Below are positions 50,984-59,730 of a DNA stretch of 64,000 nucleotides, piece by piece. A program made the position numbers and the translations under genes. Numbering within the stretch: position 1 is the first letter of the stretch; every line of letters starts with the position of its first letter. Under the pieces are notes generated by a model. That model saw only the letters and a list, made by a program, of their open reading frames with translations. It was not told the DNA's origin and searched no databases. This stretch comes from Streptococcus hillyeri (GTDB taxonomy: Bacteria; Bacillota; Bacilli; Lactobacillales; Streptococcaceae): positions 124,001 through 188,000 of the forward strand of contig NZ_RCVM01000002.1 of the NCBI RefSeq assembly GCF_003686955.1, in the 5' to 3' direction.

Positions 50984-52327
50984 ATGGGTAAAGCACCTAA
51001 AGTTGTTGAAATGGATATTTATCCTGTAGCGGGTCATGATAGCCCACTCTTAACCTTGAGTGGCTGTCATGCGCCGTATTTTACGAGAAACATCGTTGTT
51101 TTAAAGGATGAGACAGGTAACCTGGGCATTGGTGAGATTCATGGTGGTGAACATATTACTGAACAACTAAACAGTTATAAGCCATTTGTTATTGGTGAAC
51201 GTGTTAGTGAATATCGTAAAGTTCTAACCAATATTCGCCGTAGTCGTCAACAATCTGCCGCTGACGATGGCAGTGGACTTCAAGAATTAAATATTTCAAA
51301 TTTAAAATTCGTGGTTCAGTCTGAGGCGGCCATTGAATGTGCCATGCTTGATCTATTTGGTAAATTTTTAGAGTTACCGATTGCTGCACTGCTAGGAGAA
51401 GGTGGTGTGCAGCGTGATGAAGTGGAATTTTTAGGCTATCTCTTCTATTCAGCAGATTCAAATAAAATAGATTTGCCATATGAAAAACCAGATGGAACAG
51501 ATTCGTGGGAGTCACTTCGACGGTCTGAGATGATGACACCAGAAGCGATTGTAAAGCAAGCTAGTGTTCTAAAAGATAAATACGGCTTCAATAATTTTAA
51601 ATTAAAAGGTGGCGTCCTTTCTGGTGAAGAAGAAATGAAATCTGTAGATGCTCTAAAGGCTGCTTTCCCTGATGCCAGAATCAATATTGATCCTAATGGG
51701 GCTTGGTCACTAGAAGAAGCGATTCGTTTGTCGCAAGGTCGTAAAGATGTTCTGACCTATATCGAGGACCCTTGTGGACCAGAGTCTGGTTTCTCTAGTC
51801 GTGAAGTTATGGCAGAATACCGTGATGCCACAGGCATTCCCGTAGCAACCAATATGATTGCAACTAACTGGAGACAATTTCATCATGCGGCAGCGCTAAG
51901 AAGTGTGAATATTGTGTTAGCTGATCCTCATTTCTGGACATTAGATGGCAGTGTTCGTATGGCTTATCTGCTTAATGAGTGGGGACTGACGTGGGGGTCA
52001 CATTCGAACAATCATTTTGACATTACTTTGGCTACTTTCGTACACGTTGCGGCAGCTGCACCAGGTAACATTGCTCCAGTTGATACTCACTGGATTTGGC
52101 AAGATGGTGAGTCCTTACTGAAAGAACCAATTGAAATCAAGGATGGTAAGATTAAGCTGTTTGACAAACCTGGATTAGGAGTCGAGATTGATCTTGACAA
52201 GTTGAAAAAACAGCATGAACTTTACAAACAAATGCCGTTTAAAGATCGTGATGATACGATTGCCATGCAATATTTAGAAGAAGGTTGGACCTTTGATCCA
52301 AACCGTCCCGTTTTTTGTCATAAATAA
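50984..52327 (+). CDS. gudD: Glucarate dehydratase
   Basis: A 447-residue enolase-superfamily enzyme dehydrating D-glucarate (and L-idarate) to 5-keto-4-deoxyglucarate. It has the K-L-K motif (N-F-K-L-K-G-G), metal ligands in D-P-N-G-A-W and Y-I-E-D-P-C-G, A-T-N-M-I, and the catalytic His in W-G-S-H-S-N-N-H-F-D. All match E. coli GudD. GGAAG precedes the ATG; the next gene starts after 18 nt. Confidence 0.94.
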   Translation: MGKAPKVVEMDIYPVAGHDSPLLTLSGCHAPYFTRNIVVLKDETGNLGIGEIHGGEHITEQLNSYKPFVIGERVSEYRKVLTNIRRSRQQSAADDGSGLQELNISNLKFVVQSEAAIECAMLDLFGKFLELPIAALLGEGGVQRDEVEFLGYLFYSADSNKIDLPYEKPDGTDSWESLRRSEMMTPEAIVKQASVLKDKYGFNNFKLKGGVLSGEEEMKSVDALKAAFPDARINIDPNGAWSLEEAIRLSQGRKDVLTYIEDPCGPESGFSSREVMAEYRDATGIPVATNMIATNWRQFHHAAALRSVNIVLADPHFWTLDGSVRMAYLLNEWGLTWGSHSNNHFDITLATFVHVAAAAPGNIAPVDTHWIWQDGESLLKEPIEIKDGKIKLFDKPGLGVEIDLDKLKKQHELYKQMPFKDRDDTIAMQYLEEGWTFDPNRPVFCHK

Positions 52328-52345
52328 TGGCAAGAGGTAAGGAAT

Positions 52346-53482
52346 ATGACTTATCAAGTAGATAAAATTACAGAAATTGAAGTTAAATTAATTTGTGTTC
52401 CGTTGAAGAAAGCTGTTAGCGATGCCAAGGTTATCCAAGGGAAACAGACGCCCTTAAAAGAAGTCATGATAACTGCTGCAATAATCAAAACAGAAGCAGG
52501 ATATACAGGAATGGGGTACACTTACTGCAAACGGTTTGGTGGGCCCGCTCAATATGCTCTTGCTAAAGAATATGCGCCGTTGTTAATTGGGGAAGATCCA
52601 AATGATATTAGTCGTTTATGGGATAAATTGCTTTGGTCAAGTATTTCAATTGGAGATTCTGGTGTTGCTGTTCAAGCTATCACACCGTTTGACATCGCTC
52701 TCTGGGACATCAAGTCTCAGCGAGCAGGGTTTTCTTTAAGTAAATTGCTAGGACAACATAAAGAATTTGTACCTTGTTACAATACAACAGGAGGATTTTT
52801 ACAAGACTCTATTGATGAAGTTATCGCCCATGCCCATTCTGTACTGGAACAAGGAGTTGGTGGGATAAAAATCAAAGTTGGACAAAAAGACTACATGGAA
52901 GATGTTCGCCGTGTAGCAGCCCTACGAAAAGCATTAGGGGATGATGTCCCAATTATGGTTGATGCTAATCAACAATGGGATGTTTCAACAGCGCTTAAAG
53001 CTGGGAAGTATTTTGATGAATATAACCTAGTTTGGTTAGAAGAACCAGTTAAAGCTCATGATGTTGACGGTCACTTACGATTATCACAAGTGCTAGGAAC
53101 ACCGATAGCGACTGGTGAAATGTTAACCAGCTTTGCTGAAGGATTACCATACTTTGAAAAACGTGCCTTTGATGTCTGTCAGTTGGATTGCCCTCGAATT
53201 GGTGGTATCACACAATACCGTAAGGTCATTCAGAGAGCAGAAGAGAATAATATCACGTTAGCACCGCATTATAGCATGGAGTTGCATTTACCACTAGCAG
53301 CTTGCTATATTGGTGATGCTTGGGTTGAACATTTTGAATGGTTTGAAACCGTTGGATTGTTCAATGAAAAAATTGAATTAGTTGATGGAAAAATGAAAGT
53401 GCCAACGCGTCTTGGTTTGGGATTGAGCTTTAACGAAGCTACCTTACCAAGTCTTCAATTGGATGCGACTGTATTTCATTAA
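52346..53482 (+). CDS. Mandelate racemase-type dehydratase, probable talarate/galactarate dehydratase
   Basis: A 378-residue enolase-superfamily member of the mandelate racemase subgroup. K-I-K-V-G supplies the base lysine, V-D-A-N-Q and L-E-E-P-V the metal ligands, and P-H-Y-S-M-E-L the His partner. The pattern resembles L-talarate/galactarate dehydratase of Salmonella. It would convert galactarate or talarate to the same 5-keto-4-deoxy acid made by gudD, widening substrate range. AAGAGGTAAGG precedes the ATG. The exact sugar acid is inferred from context. Confidence 0.82.
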   Translation: MTYQVDKITEIEVKLICVPLKKAVSDAKVIQGKQTPLKEVMITAAIIKTEAGYTGMGYTYCKRFGGPAQYALAKEYAPLLIGEDPNDISRLWDKLLWSSISIGDSGVAVQAITPFDIALWDIKSQRAGFSLSKLLGQHKEFVPCYNTTGGFLQDSIDEVIAHAHSVLEQGVGGIKIKVGQKDYMEDVRRVAALRKALGDDVPIMVDANQQWDVSTALKAGKYFDEYNLVWLEEPVKAHDVDGHLRLSQVLGTPIATGEMLTSFAEGLPYFEKRAFDVCQLDCPRIGGITQYRKVIQRAEENNITLAPHYSMELHLPLAACYIGDAWVEHFEWFETVGLFNEKIELVDGKMKVPTRLGLGLSFNEATLPSLQLDATVFH

Positions 53483-53519
53483 TCAGAAGTTAGTATAAGA
53501 AAGTGAAGAGGAGAAAATA

Positions 53520-54709
53520 ATGTCAGTACCTACAGTTGTTAAAATGGATGTCTACCCTGTTGCAGGATATGATTCAATGCTATTGAATTTGAGTGGTGCA
53601 CACGGCCCATACTTCACGAGAAATATCGTGATTTTGGAAGATAGTTCAGGAAATCTCGGTGTTGGTGAAGTACCAGGTGGTCAAAAAATTACAGATGTTC
53701 ACGTTCAAACAGCAGTTGAAACGCCACTTCTTGATCTTCTTGGTCAACATTTGAAAGTGCCAGTAGCTGCCCTTCTTGGAGATGGTCAAGTGCGTGAAGA
53801 TGTGCCATTCCTTGGATACCTTTTCTACGTTGCTGATCCAAATAAAACAGATCTACCATACCTTCAAGGCGATGATGAATCAGATGATTGGGGACGTCTT
53901 CGTCGTAAAGAAGCAATGACACCAGAAGCGATTGTTGAGTTGGCAAAAGCAGCTTACAAACGTTATGGTTTCAAAGACTTCAAACTGAAAGGTGGAGTAT
54001 TAGAAGGAAAAGAAGAAGCTAAAGCTATTAAAGCGCTTAAAAAAGAATTCCCAGATGCTCGTATCACCCTAGATCCAAATGGTGCTTGGTCACTTAAAGA
54101 AGCTATTGAAATTGGTAATGATTTAAAAGGTATTGCAGCTTATGTTGAGGATCCATGTGGTGCTGAGGATGGTTTCTCAGGACGTGAAGTTATGGCAGAA
54201 TTTGTGAAAGCAACTGGCATTCCAACAGCAACAAACATGGTTGCTACTGACTGGAGACAAATGCAACATTCTGTGGCCCTACATTCTGTAACTATTCCAT
54301 TGGCGGATCCTCACTTCTGGACAATGCAAGGGTCTACACGTGTTGCTCAAATGTGTCATGATTTTGGTATGACATGGGGAGTTTATTCAAACAACCACTT
54401 TGATATTTCACTTGCTATGGTTGCTCATGTTGGTGCCGCTGCGCCTGGAACAATTAACGCCTGCGATACACACTATATCTGGCAAGATGGTCAATTCTTG
54501 ACAAAAATCCTCATAAAATTGAAAATGGTGTGATTCATATTGCTAAAGATTCTGTCGGACTAGGTATCACACCAGATTTGGAAGCTATTAAAAAAGCAAA
54601 TCAACTTTACCTTGAAAAAGGTTTAGGTGCGCGTGATGATGCAACAGCTATGCAATACTTGATTCCAGGTTGGGAATTTGACAATAAAAAACCAAGTTTA
54701 GTTCGTTAA
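53520..54709 (+). pseudogene. Second glucarate dehydratase copy, decayed
   Basis: Clearly homologous to the gudD at 50984 along its length ([22 protein letters not shown]). Against that copy it lacks 50 residues after G-G-Q-K-I-T-D (about 53694), in frame. It has G-V-Y-S-N-N-H where the intact copy has catalytic G-S-H-S-N-N-H. It loses frame near 54500 at an A run: one extra A restores N-P-H-K-I-E-N-G through to TAA 54707-54709. A good ribosome site remains. Confidence 0.88.
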
Positions 54710-54720
54710 GGAGATCTATA

Positions 54721-55629
54721 GTGATTGATAGAAATACTGTCAAGGGGATTGTAGTACCAATTATTACCCCCGTTGATGATAATGAAAATATCGATGATGT
54801 GCGACTTAGAAAAATCGTTAATCATGTGATTGAAAATGGTGTTCATGGCATACTAGCATTTGGTAGCAATTCAGAGTTTTACATGTTTGAAACAGATGAA
54901 ATGCTCCATGCCTTAGATGTCATCATTGAAGAAACTGCGGGACGAGTTCCAGTTTACTTTGGAATTGGTGCTATTAGAACGCGCAAATGTGTTCAAATTG
55001 CACAAGAAGCTACTAAGCGTGATATTGCTGCTATCTCTGTTTTAAATCCGATGTTTATTAAACCAACATCGGAAGCTCTCTACAATCACTTTAAAACAAT
55101 TGCAGAGAGTGTTTCTGAGACAGCGGTATTGATTTACAATAATCCTGGTCGTTCAGGATACAGCGTTCCACTTGACATTATTGTTCGTTTAGCGCATGAT
55201 GTAGATAATATCGTTGGTATTAAAGATTCTAGTGGTGATATTACATTTTGTAGTGAATTGATTCGACAAACACAAGATGTTGATTTCCGTGTGATGACTG
55301 GTAAAGATACCACTGTTTTCCCAGGGTTATGCGTTGGAGCTGTTGGAAGTGTTTGCTCAACGGCTAATATGTACACTAAATTGGTAAGTAGCATTTATGA
55401 TCATTATGTAGCTGGAAATATTAAAGAATCACTAGCAGCGCAATTTAGGCTAAATCCGATTCGCCTATCACAAGATGCTGCAAGTTTCCCTGCTGCAACA
55501 AAAGATATGGCGAACTTAATGGGATTAGATGTAGGAAAATCAATTTTACCAACTGAAGCAAGTACAGGGACTGTATTAGAAAATATGAAGGCTGAAATGC
55601 GTAAAGGTGGTTTTTTAGCAGATAGTTAA
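54721..55629 (+). CDS. DapA-family aldolase, probable 5-keto-4-deoxyglucarate aldolase
   Basis: A 302-residue class I aldolase/lyase of the DHDPS/NAL family. The Schiff-base Lys is in G-I-K-D-S-S-G-D and the Tyr in Y-N-N-P-G-R-S-G-Y. It lies exactly where the pathway needs 5-keto-4-deoxyglucarate cleavage to pyruvate and tartronate semialdehyde, since a reductase and kinase for those products follow. In enterics GarL (HpcH family) does this. A dehydratase role (KDGDH) is the alternative but no ketoglutarate semialdehyde dehydrogenase is nearby. Start is GTG 8 nt after AAGGAG. Confidence 0.75.
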   Translation: MIDRNTVKGIVVPIITPVDDNENIDDVRLRKIVNHVIENGVHGILAFGSNSEFYMFETDEMLHALDVIIEETAGRVPVYFGIGAIRTRKCVQIAQEATKRDIAAISVLNPMFIKPTSEALYNHFKTIAESVSETAVLIYNNPGRSGYSVPLDIIVRLAHDVDNIVGIKDSSGDITFCSELIRQTQDVDFRVMTGKDTTVFPGLCVGAVGSVCSTANMYTKLVSSIYDHYVAGNIKESLAAQFRLNPIRLSQDAASFPAATKDMANLMGLDVGKSILPTEASTGTVLENMKAEMRKGGFLADS

Positions 55630-55642
55630 CAGGAGGAGTCGT

Positions 55643-56785
55643 ATGGGAAAAAAAATTGTCATTGCATCTGATTCATTTAAGGGCAGTGCCAGTTCTAAAG
55701 AAATTGGAACCTATATTGCTGATGGTATCCATAGCCTATACCCTGACTATGACACAACTATTTTTTCAATTGCCGATGGTGGTGAAGGAACTGTAGATGC
55801 CATTCTTGAGGTTAATAAAGGCCATAAAGTAACGATTGAAGTACAAGGTCCTTTAGGAAATCCAGTGGAAGCTTCCTATGGCATCATTGATGATGGCAAG
55901 ACTGCTGTTATGGAAATGGCAGCCGCTTCAGGAATTACTTTAGTCCTTACTTCAGAACTTGATGTCTTGAAAGCGTCAACTTATGGTACTGGTCAAATGA
56001 TTAAAGAGGCCATTGAAAAACATGTTGAACGCATTTACATTGGTATTGGAGGTTCTGCTACCAATGACGGTGGTATGGGGATGGCAAGTGCTTTAGGAGC
56101 GAAATTCTTTGACGAAGATGGTCTTTCACTTGAGGCTAAAGGAGAAAACCTTTCTAGAATTGTTAACTTAGATATTTCAGAACTTGAAACATTGGTAGAT
56201 GGTGTTGAAGTGATTATTTTATCTGATGTCACCAATCCTCTTTGTGGGCCAAATGGTGCAACGGCAGTCTATGGTCCACAAAAAGGTGCAACGCCTAGTC
56301 TCATTCCTGTTTTGGATGACGGACTTGCAAATTTTGCTCAAGTTATTGAAAAGTATCTCAAAAAAGATGTTAAAGATCTACCAGGGGCAGGTGCTGCGGG
56401 TGGCTTAGGAGCTGGTTTAATGGCTTTTCTAAACGGAAAAACAGAACGTGGCATTGATAAAATTTTAGAGTTAATCCATATCGAAGAAGATATTGCAACA
56501 TCAGACCTAGTCATTACTGGTGAAGGTAGAATGGATGGTCAATCGATTAATGGGAAGGCACCGCTTGGCATAGCGACTATCGCTAAACGCTATCAAGTTC
56601 CAGCTGTTGCTATTGTTGGAAGTTGCTCGAATGATTTGACTGAGGTTTACGATTTAGGAATTTCAGGTGTCTTTGATATCATTAATCGACCAATGACTTT
56701 AGATGAAGCGATGCTCCAAACTCCAGAACTTGTGAAATCAGTCAGTCGCAATGTAATCAGTTTATTTAGTTTTCTAAACAAATAA
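55643..56785 (+). CDS. garK: Glycerate 2-kinase
   Basis: A 380-residue GarK/GlxK-family kinase: I-A-S-D-S-F-K-G-S near the start, A-D-G-G-E-G-T-V, G-I-G-G-S-A-T-N-D-G-G-M-G and G-E-G-R-M-D-G-Q. It phosphorylates the glycerate made by the tartronate semialdehyde reductase, feeding glycolysis at 2-phosphoglycerate. AGGAGG precedes the ATG, 13 nt after the aldolase gene. The gap to the reductase gene is longer (101 nt). Confidence 0.93.
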   Translation: MGKKIVIASDSFKGSASSKEIGTYIADGIHSLYPDYDTTIFSIADGGEGTVDAILEVNKGHKVTIEVQGPLGNPVEASYGIIDDGKTAVMEMAAASGITLVLTSELDVLKASTYGTGQMIKEAIEKHVERIYIGIGGSATNDGGMGMASALGAKFFDEDGLSLEAKGENLSRIVNLDISELETLVDGVEVIILSDVTNPLCGPNGATAVYGPQKGATPSLIPVLDDGLANFAQVIEKYLKKDVKDLPGAGAAGGLGAGLMAFLNGKTERGIDKILELIHIEEDIATSDLVITGEGRMDGQSINGKAPLGIATIAKRYQVPAVAIVGSCSNDLTEVYDLGISGVFDIINRPMTLDEAMLQTPELVKSVSRNVISLFSFLNK

Positions 56786-56821
56786 TCACGTTAAAATGGT
56801 ATGAAATATAGTATGTGTACT

Positions 56822-56841
56822 ATATCATGGTTATATGATAT
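56822..56841 (+). promoter_or_regulatory. Inverted repeat between glycerate kinase and reductase genes
   Basis: ATATCAT-6-ATGATAT, 45 nt before the reductase ATG. This could be an operator of an internal promoter; no clear -35/-10 pair is seen. Confidence 0.35.
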
Positions 56842-56886
56842 TTGTTAGAATTATAGCTATAGAAGTCAGAAAGGAAATAAGAAAGA

Positions 56887-57768
56887 ATGAAAATTGGTTT
56901 TGTTGGTCTAGGAATCATGGGGAAACCTATGGCAATCAATTTGGTTAAAGCAGGGCATGAAGTATATGGCTTTGACTTTAATCCAAAAAGTGTTGAAGAA
57001 TTAGTCGCAGCAGGTGGACATGCTGCAGAAAGTGGTAAAGTAGCAGCTGAAGTTGCTGAGCTTGTGATTACCATGTTACCAAATTCACCACACGTAAAAG
57101 CAGCCTTGTTTAATGAAAATGGTATCGCAGAAGGTCTTTCAGCTGGTAAAACAGTTATTGACATGAGTTCAATTTCACCAGTAGCAAGTAAAGAATTCTC
57201 TGAAAAATTGAAAGAATTGTCAGTTGATTTCTTAGATGCTCCTGTTTCTGGTGGAGAACCAAAAGCTATTGACGGTACTATTGCGGTTATGGTTGGCGGA
57301 GATGAGACAGTCTTTAATCGCTATAAGAATGTTCTTCAGGCTATGGCAAGTAGTGTAACATTGGTGGGTGAAGTTGGTGCAGGTAACTTGACTAAACTTG
57401 CTAATCAGATGATTGTGGCGGTTAATATTGCTGCCGTTTCAGAAGCTTATTCATTGGCTAAAAAAGCTGGTGTTGAACCATCACGTGTTTATGAAGCGAT
57501 TCGTAGTGGTTTAGCTGGCTCAACAGTTATGGATCAAAAATCTCAAAAAATGTTTGATGGAGATTTTGCTCCAGGTTTCCGTATTGACTTGCATATTAAA
57601 GATTTGCAAAATGCTTTGGATGCCTCACATTCCTTTAATGTTGCTACACCATTTACAGCACAAGCAATGGAAATACTTCAGGTCTTGAAAGCTCATGATT
57701 ACGGTTCAGAGGATCACTCTGCTATTGCTCGATACTATGAATTGGTTAATGGGCAAAAGTTACAATAA
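56887..57768 (+). CDS. garR: Tartronate semialdehyde reductase (2-hydroxy-3-oxopropionate reductase)
   Basis: A 293-residue beta-hydroxyacid dehydrogenase: N-terminal G-L-G-I-M-G-K-P-M (7-15), substrate motif D-A-P-V-S-G-G, and catalytic Lys in G-N-L-T-K-L-A-N-Q. It reduces tartronate semialdehyde to glycerate. It is the last gene of the cluster, followed by a terminator. AGAAAGGAAATAAG precedes the ATG. Confidence 0.92.
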   Translation: MKIGFVGLGIMGKPMAINLVKAGHEVYGFDFNPKSVEELVAAGGHAAESGKVAAEVAELVITMLPNSPHVKAALFNENGIAEGLSAGKTVIDMSSISPVASKEFSEKLKELSVDFLDAPVSGGEPKAIDGTIAVMVGGDETVFNRYKNVLQAMASSVTLVGEVGAGNLTKLANQMIVAVNIAAVSEAYSLAKKAGVEPSRVYEAIRSGLAGSTVMDQKSQKMFDGDFAPGFRIDLHIKDLQNALDASHSFNVATPFTAQAMEILQVLKAHDYGSEDHSAIARYYELVNGQKLQ

Positions 57769-57778
57769 TCAATCGTTT

Positions 57779-57806
57779 AAGCCGGTTTTACTGCTGGCTT
57801 TTTTTC
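57779..57806 (+). terminator. Terminator of the hexarate cluster
   Basis: AAGCCGG with CTGGCTT (one G-U pair) followed by a T-run. Confidence 0.8.
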
Positions 57807-57874
57807 AGTAAAGGTTAGATATTAAAGTCTAGTTATGCTATGATAAATTATCATTGGTAATAAGAAAGGCTCAC

Positions 57875-58639
57875 ATGACCCCTATTTATTTTTTAGACGG
57901 ATTGGGTAGTAACCGTCATTATGTTACCCGCTTGGAGGAGGCTTTGGTTGAACAAGGTTTTGAGTTGACCTATCTAGCCTTGCCTGGGCAGCCTGATAAT
58001 TTTGATTGCCCTATAGAAACCTTAGAAGATTTGACTGCATGGTTTAACAAGCAGACTCCAAATACTCCCTTTATTTTGATGGGATTTTCTCTAGGAGCGG
58101 ATTTTGCGGCTTATTTAGCGAAACAGTCTTCCCATGTCTCGCATCTCATTTTACTTGATGGTGGCTTTATGGATTTTGACGTTTTTGGGTATTCTTTAGA
58201 GCAAGAGTTGGCGGACACTAAGGCTTATTTTGCTTCTGAGACCTTTGCGGATTTGGGAGAAAAGCTGCGCGAAGAGGAGAAGAGTGCTGACTATTGGGGT
58301 GAGGATTTGGAAAAAGCAGTGCGTCATGCCTATGTCAAAAAAGAAAATCAGTACCAGTTAAATCTTAATTCAGAAATTATTCTTAACCTCCTAAAAATCA
58401 GACGTGACTGCCAGTTTGTGATTTCAAAACCAGATTTTTCAGTCCCAACACTGATGATACTCTCAGACAGTCCCGCTGAATTCTTAGACTTCAAACAAAC
58501 ACAATTAAGTAAAATTAAAAATAACCATATCACTAGTAAGATTCTTTCAAACACCACCCATCACCTCTATCTTGAAAAACCTAATCAAGTGGCAGTAACG
58601 ATTAAAGATGTCGTGTCAAACTTTTCCAAAACTCTTTAA
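57875..58639 (+). CDS. Alpha/beta hydrolase
   Basis: A 254-residue hydrolase with nucleophile elbow G-F-S-L-G-A (about 79-84), an aspartate in the L-I-L-L-D-G-G strand and a late His in T-T-H-H-L-Y. Early F-L-D-G-L-G-S-N-R is the oxyanion region. The ATG at 57854 lies 21 nt upstream without a ribosome site; AAAGG precedes 57875. Substrate not predictable; this family includes esterases and thioesterases. Single gene. Confidence 0.82.
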   Translation: MTPIYFLDGLGSNRHYVTRLEEALVEQGFELTYLALPGQPDNFDCPIETLEDLTAWFNKQTPNTPFILMGFSLGADFAAYLAKQSSHVSHLILLDGGFMDFDVFGYSLEQELADTKAYFASETFADLGEKLREEEKSADYWGEDLEKAVRHAYVKKENQYQLNLNSEIILNLLKIRRDCQFVISKPDFSVPTLMILSDSPAEFLDFKQTQLSKIKNNHITSKILSNTTHHLYLEKPNQVAVTIKDVVSNFSKTL

Positions 58640-58694
58640 ACGCTTATTCTTTTGTGATAGAATGAAACAAAACCCCATAAAAAGGAGAAAATAA

Positions 58695-59672
58695 ATGGTT
58701 GAAAAGCGTTTTAAAGGGATAATGAGATCTATTGTTCCAGGGATTTTGTTTCTTGGGATTGCAATCCTTTCAACAGTTGCTTTTATGGTAACGACAGGTG
58801 TCGATAATCTTTATCGAAAAGGGGAGATAGTCCAAAGCAGTAACTTATCAAATGGTAGTAAGGCGCTAGTAGTGACAGCGATTATACCAGAACCTCTAAC
58901 GACAATTGAAGGCTATAATAGCAACCTCTACTTGGTAGAATATGACAATACGGATGGGACATTTGGCTACATTGGATTGGATGCAAATGAGAAAGACCCT
59001 GTTCTTGAGCGTCTGATTGCTAAGGGTGATGAGCTGATTGAAAAACCAGAACGCATTGAAGTAGAACTCGTGACAAGCTCTAGTCAGGAAAACGGTATTG
59101 AAGGCTACGAAAGTTTTATTCAGGAGACGTTTGCTGGAACAGATTTAGAAGGACATGTTAGCCGAACTTATTACGCTTCCTTACGTGAAGTAAGTAGTAC
59201 ACGCTGGATGTCTTATGCCCTCATTGCTGTAACTGGACTTATTGGTATTGCCTGCTTAGTAGGTGGTGTATTGACCGTGCGCCAAAACAAACGCAACTAT
59301 GAGGCGCTTTATCTTGCTTATCCAGACTTGCATGGCAACTTGGACAATATCATTAGGGAAGCTACTTACCATGATGAACGTCTAGGGCTCTTGGTTTATA
59401 AGACACACTTGATTTCTTATAAAGTGAAATTCTACGCCATTGACCTAACACAGGTGACCTCTCTTTATCATCATATCATTTCAACTAAAGCTTACGGTTT
59501 GATTACGACCTCACGCCATTCACAATTGATGGTAACTTTGGTTAATCAGAAGAAAGTGCAAAAGGTTTTCTTTAAAAATATTGGTAAATCAACAGATGAT
59601 GAACTCCAACCTTTATTTGCTCTGATTGAACAAACGTATCCTAATATTTCTTTAGGTTACGACCAAAAGTAA
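58695..59672 (+). CDS. Membrane protein with a large extracytoplasmic loop, unknown
   Basis: A 325-residue protein. It has a membrane helix at about 12-33, a 140-residue outside part, a second helix at about 175-195, then a cytoplasmic C-terminal domain of 130 residues with Y-H-D-E-R-L and K-V-F-F-K-N segments. AAAAGGAG precedes the ATG. I recognise no family. The soluble C-terminal domain could bind a ligand or partner, but nothing identifies it. Confidence 0.7.
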   Translation: MVEKRFKGIMRSIVPGILFLGIAILSTVAFMVTTGVDNLYRKGEIVQSSNLSNGSKALVVTAIIPEPLTTIEGYNSNLYLVEYDNTDGTFGYIGLDANEKDPVLERLIAKGDELIEKPERIEVELVTSSSQENGIEGYESFIQETFAGTDLEGHVSRTYYASLREVSSTRWMSYALIAVTGLIGIACLVGGVLTVRQNKRNYEALYLAYPDLHGNLDNIIREATYHDERLGLLVYKTHLISYKVKFYAIDLTQVTSLYHHIISTKAYGLITTSRHSQLMVTLVNQKKVQKVFFKNIGKSTDDELQPLFALIEQTYPNISLGYDQK

Positions 59673-59690
59673 CACAGTCATTTACTGCTT

Positions 59691-59716
59691 AAAAACGAGG
59701 TTATTCCTCGTTTTTT
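59691..59716 (+). terminator. Terminator immediately before the uvrC promoter
   Basis: AAAAACGAGG with CCTCGTTTTTT. The T-run runs straight into TGTTATAAT, the -10 of uvrC. Confidence 0.85.
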
Positions 59717-59724
59717 GTTATAAT
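59717..59724 (+). promoter_or_regulatory. Extended -10 of uvrC, leaderless
   Basis: TGTTATAAT ends at 59724. The ATG at 59731 is 6 nt downstream; an ATG abutting the -10 at 59725 would lie before the expected start of transcription. Confidence 0.65.
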
Positions 59725-59730
59725 ATGACT

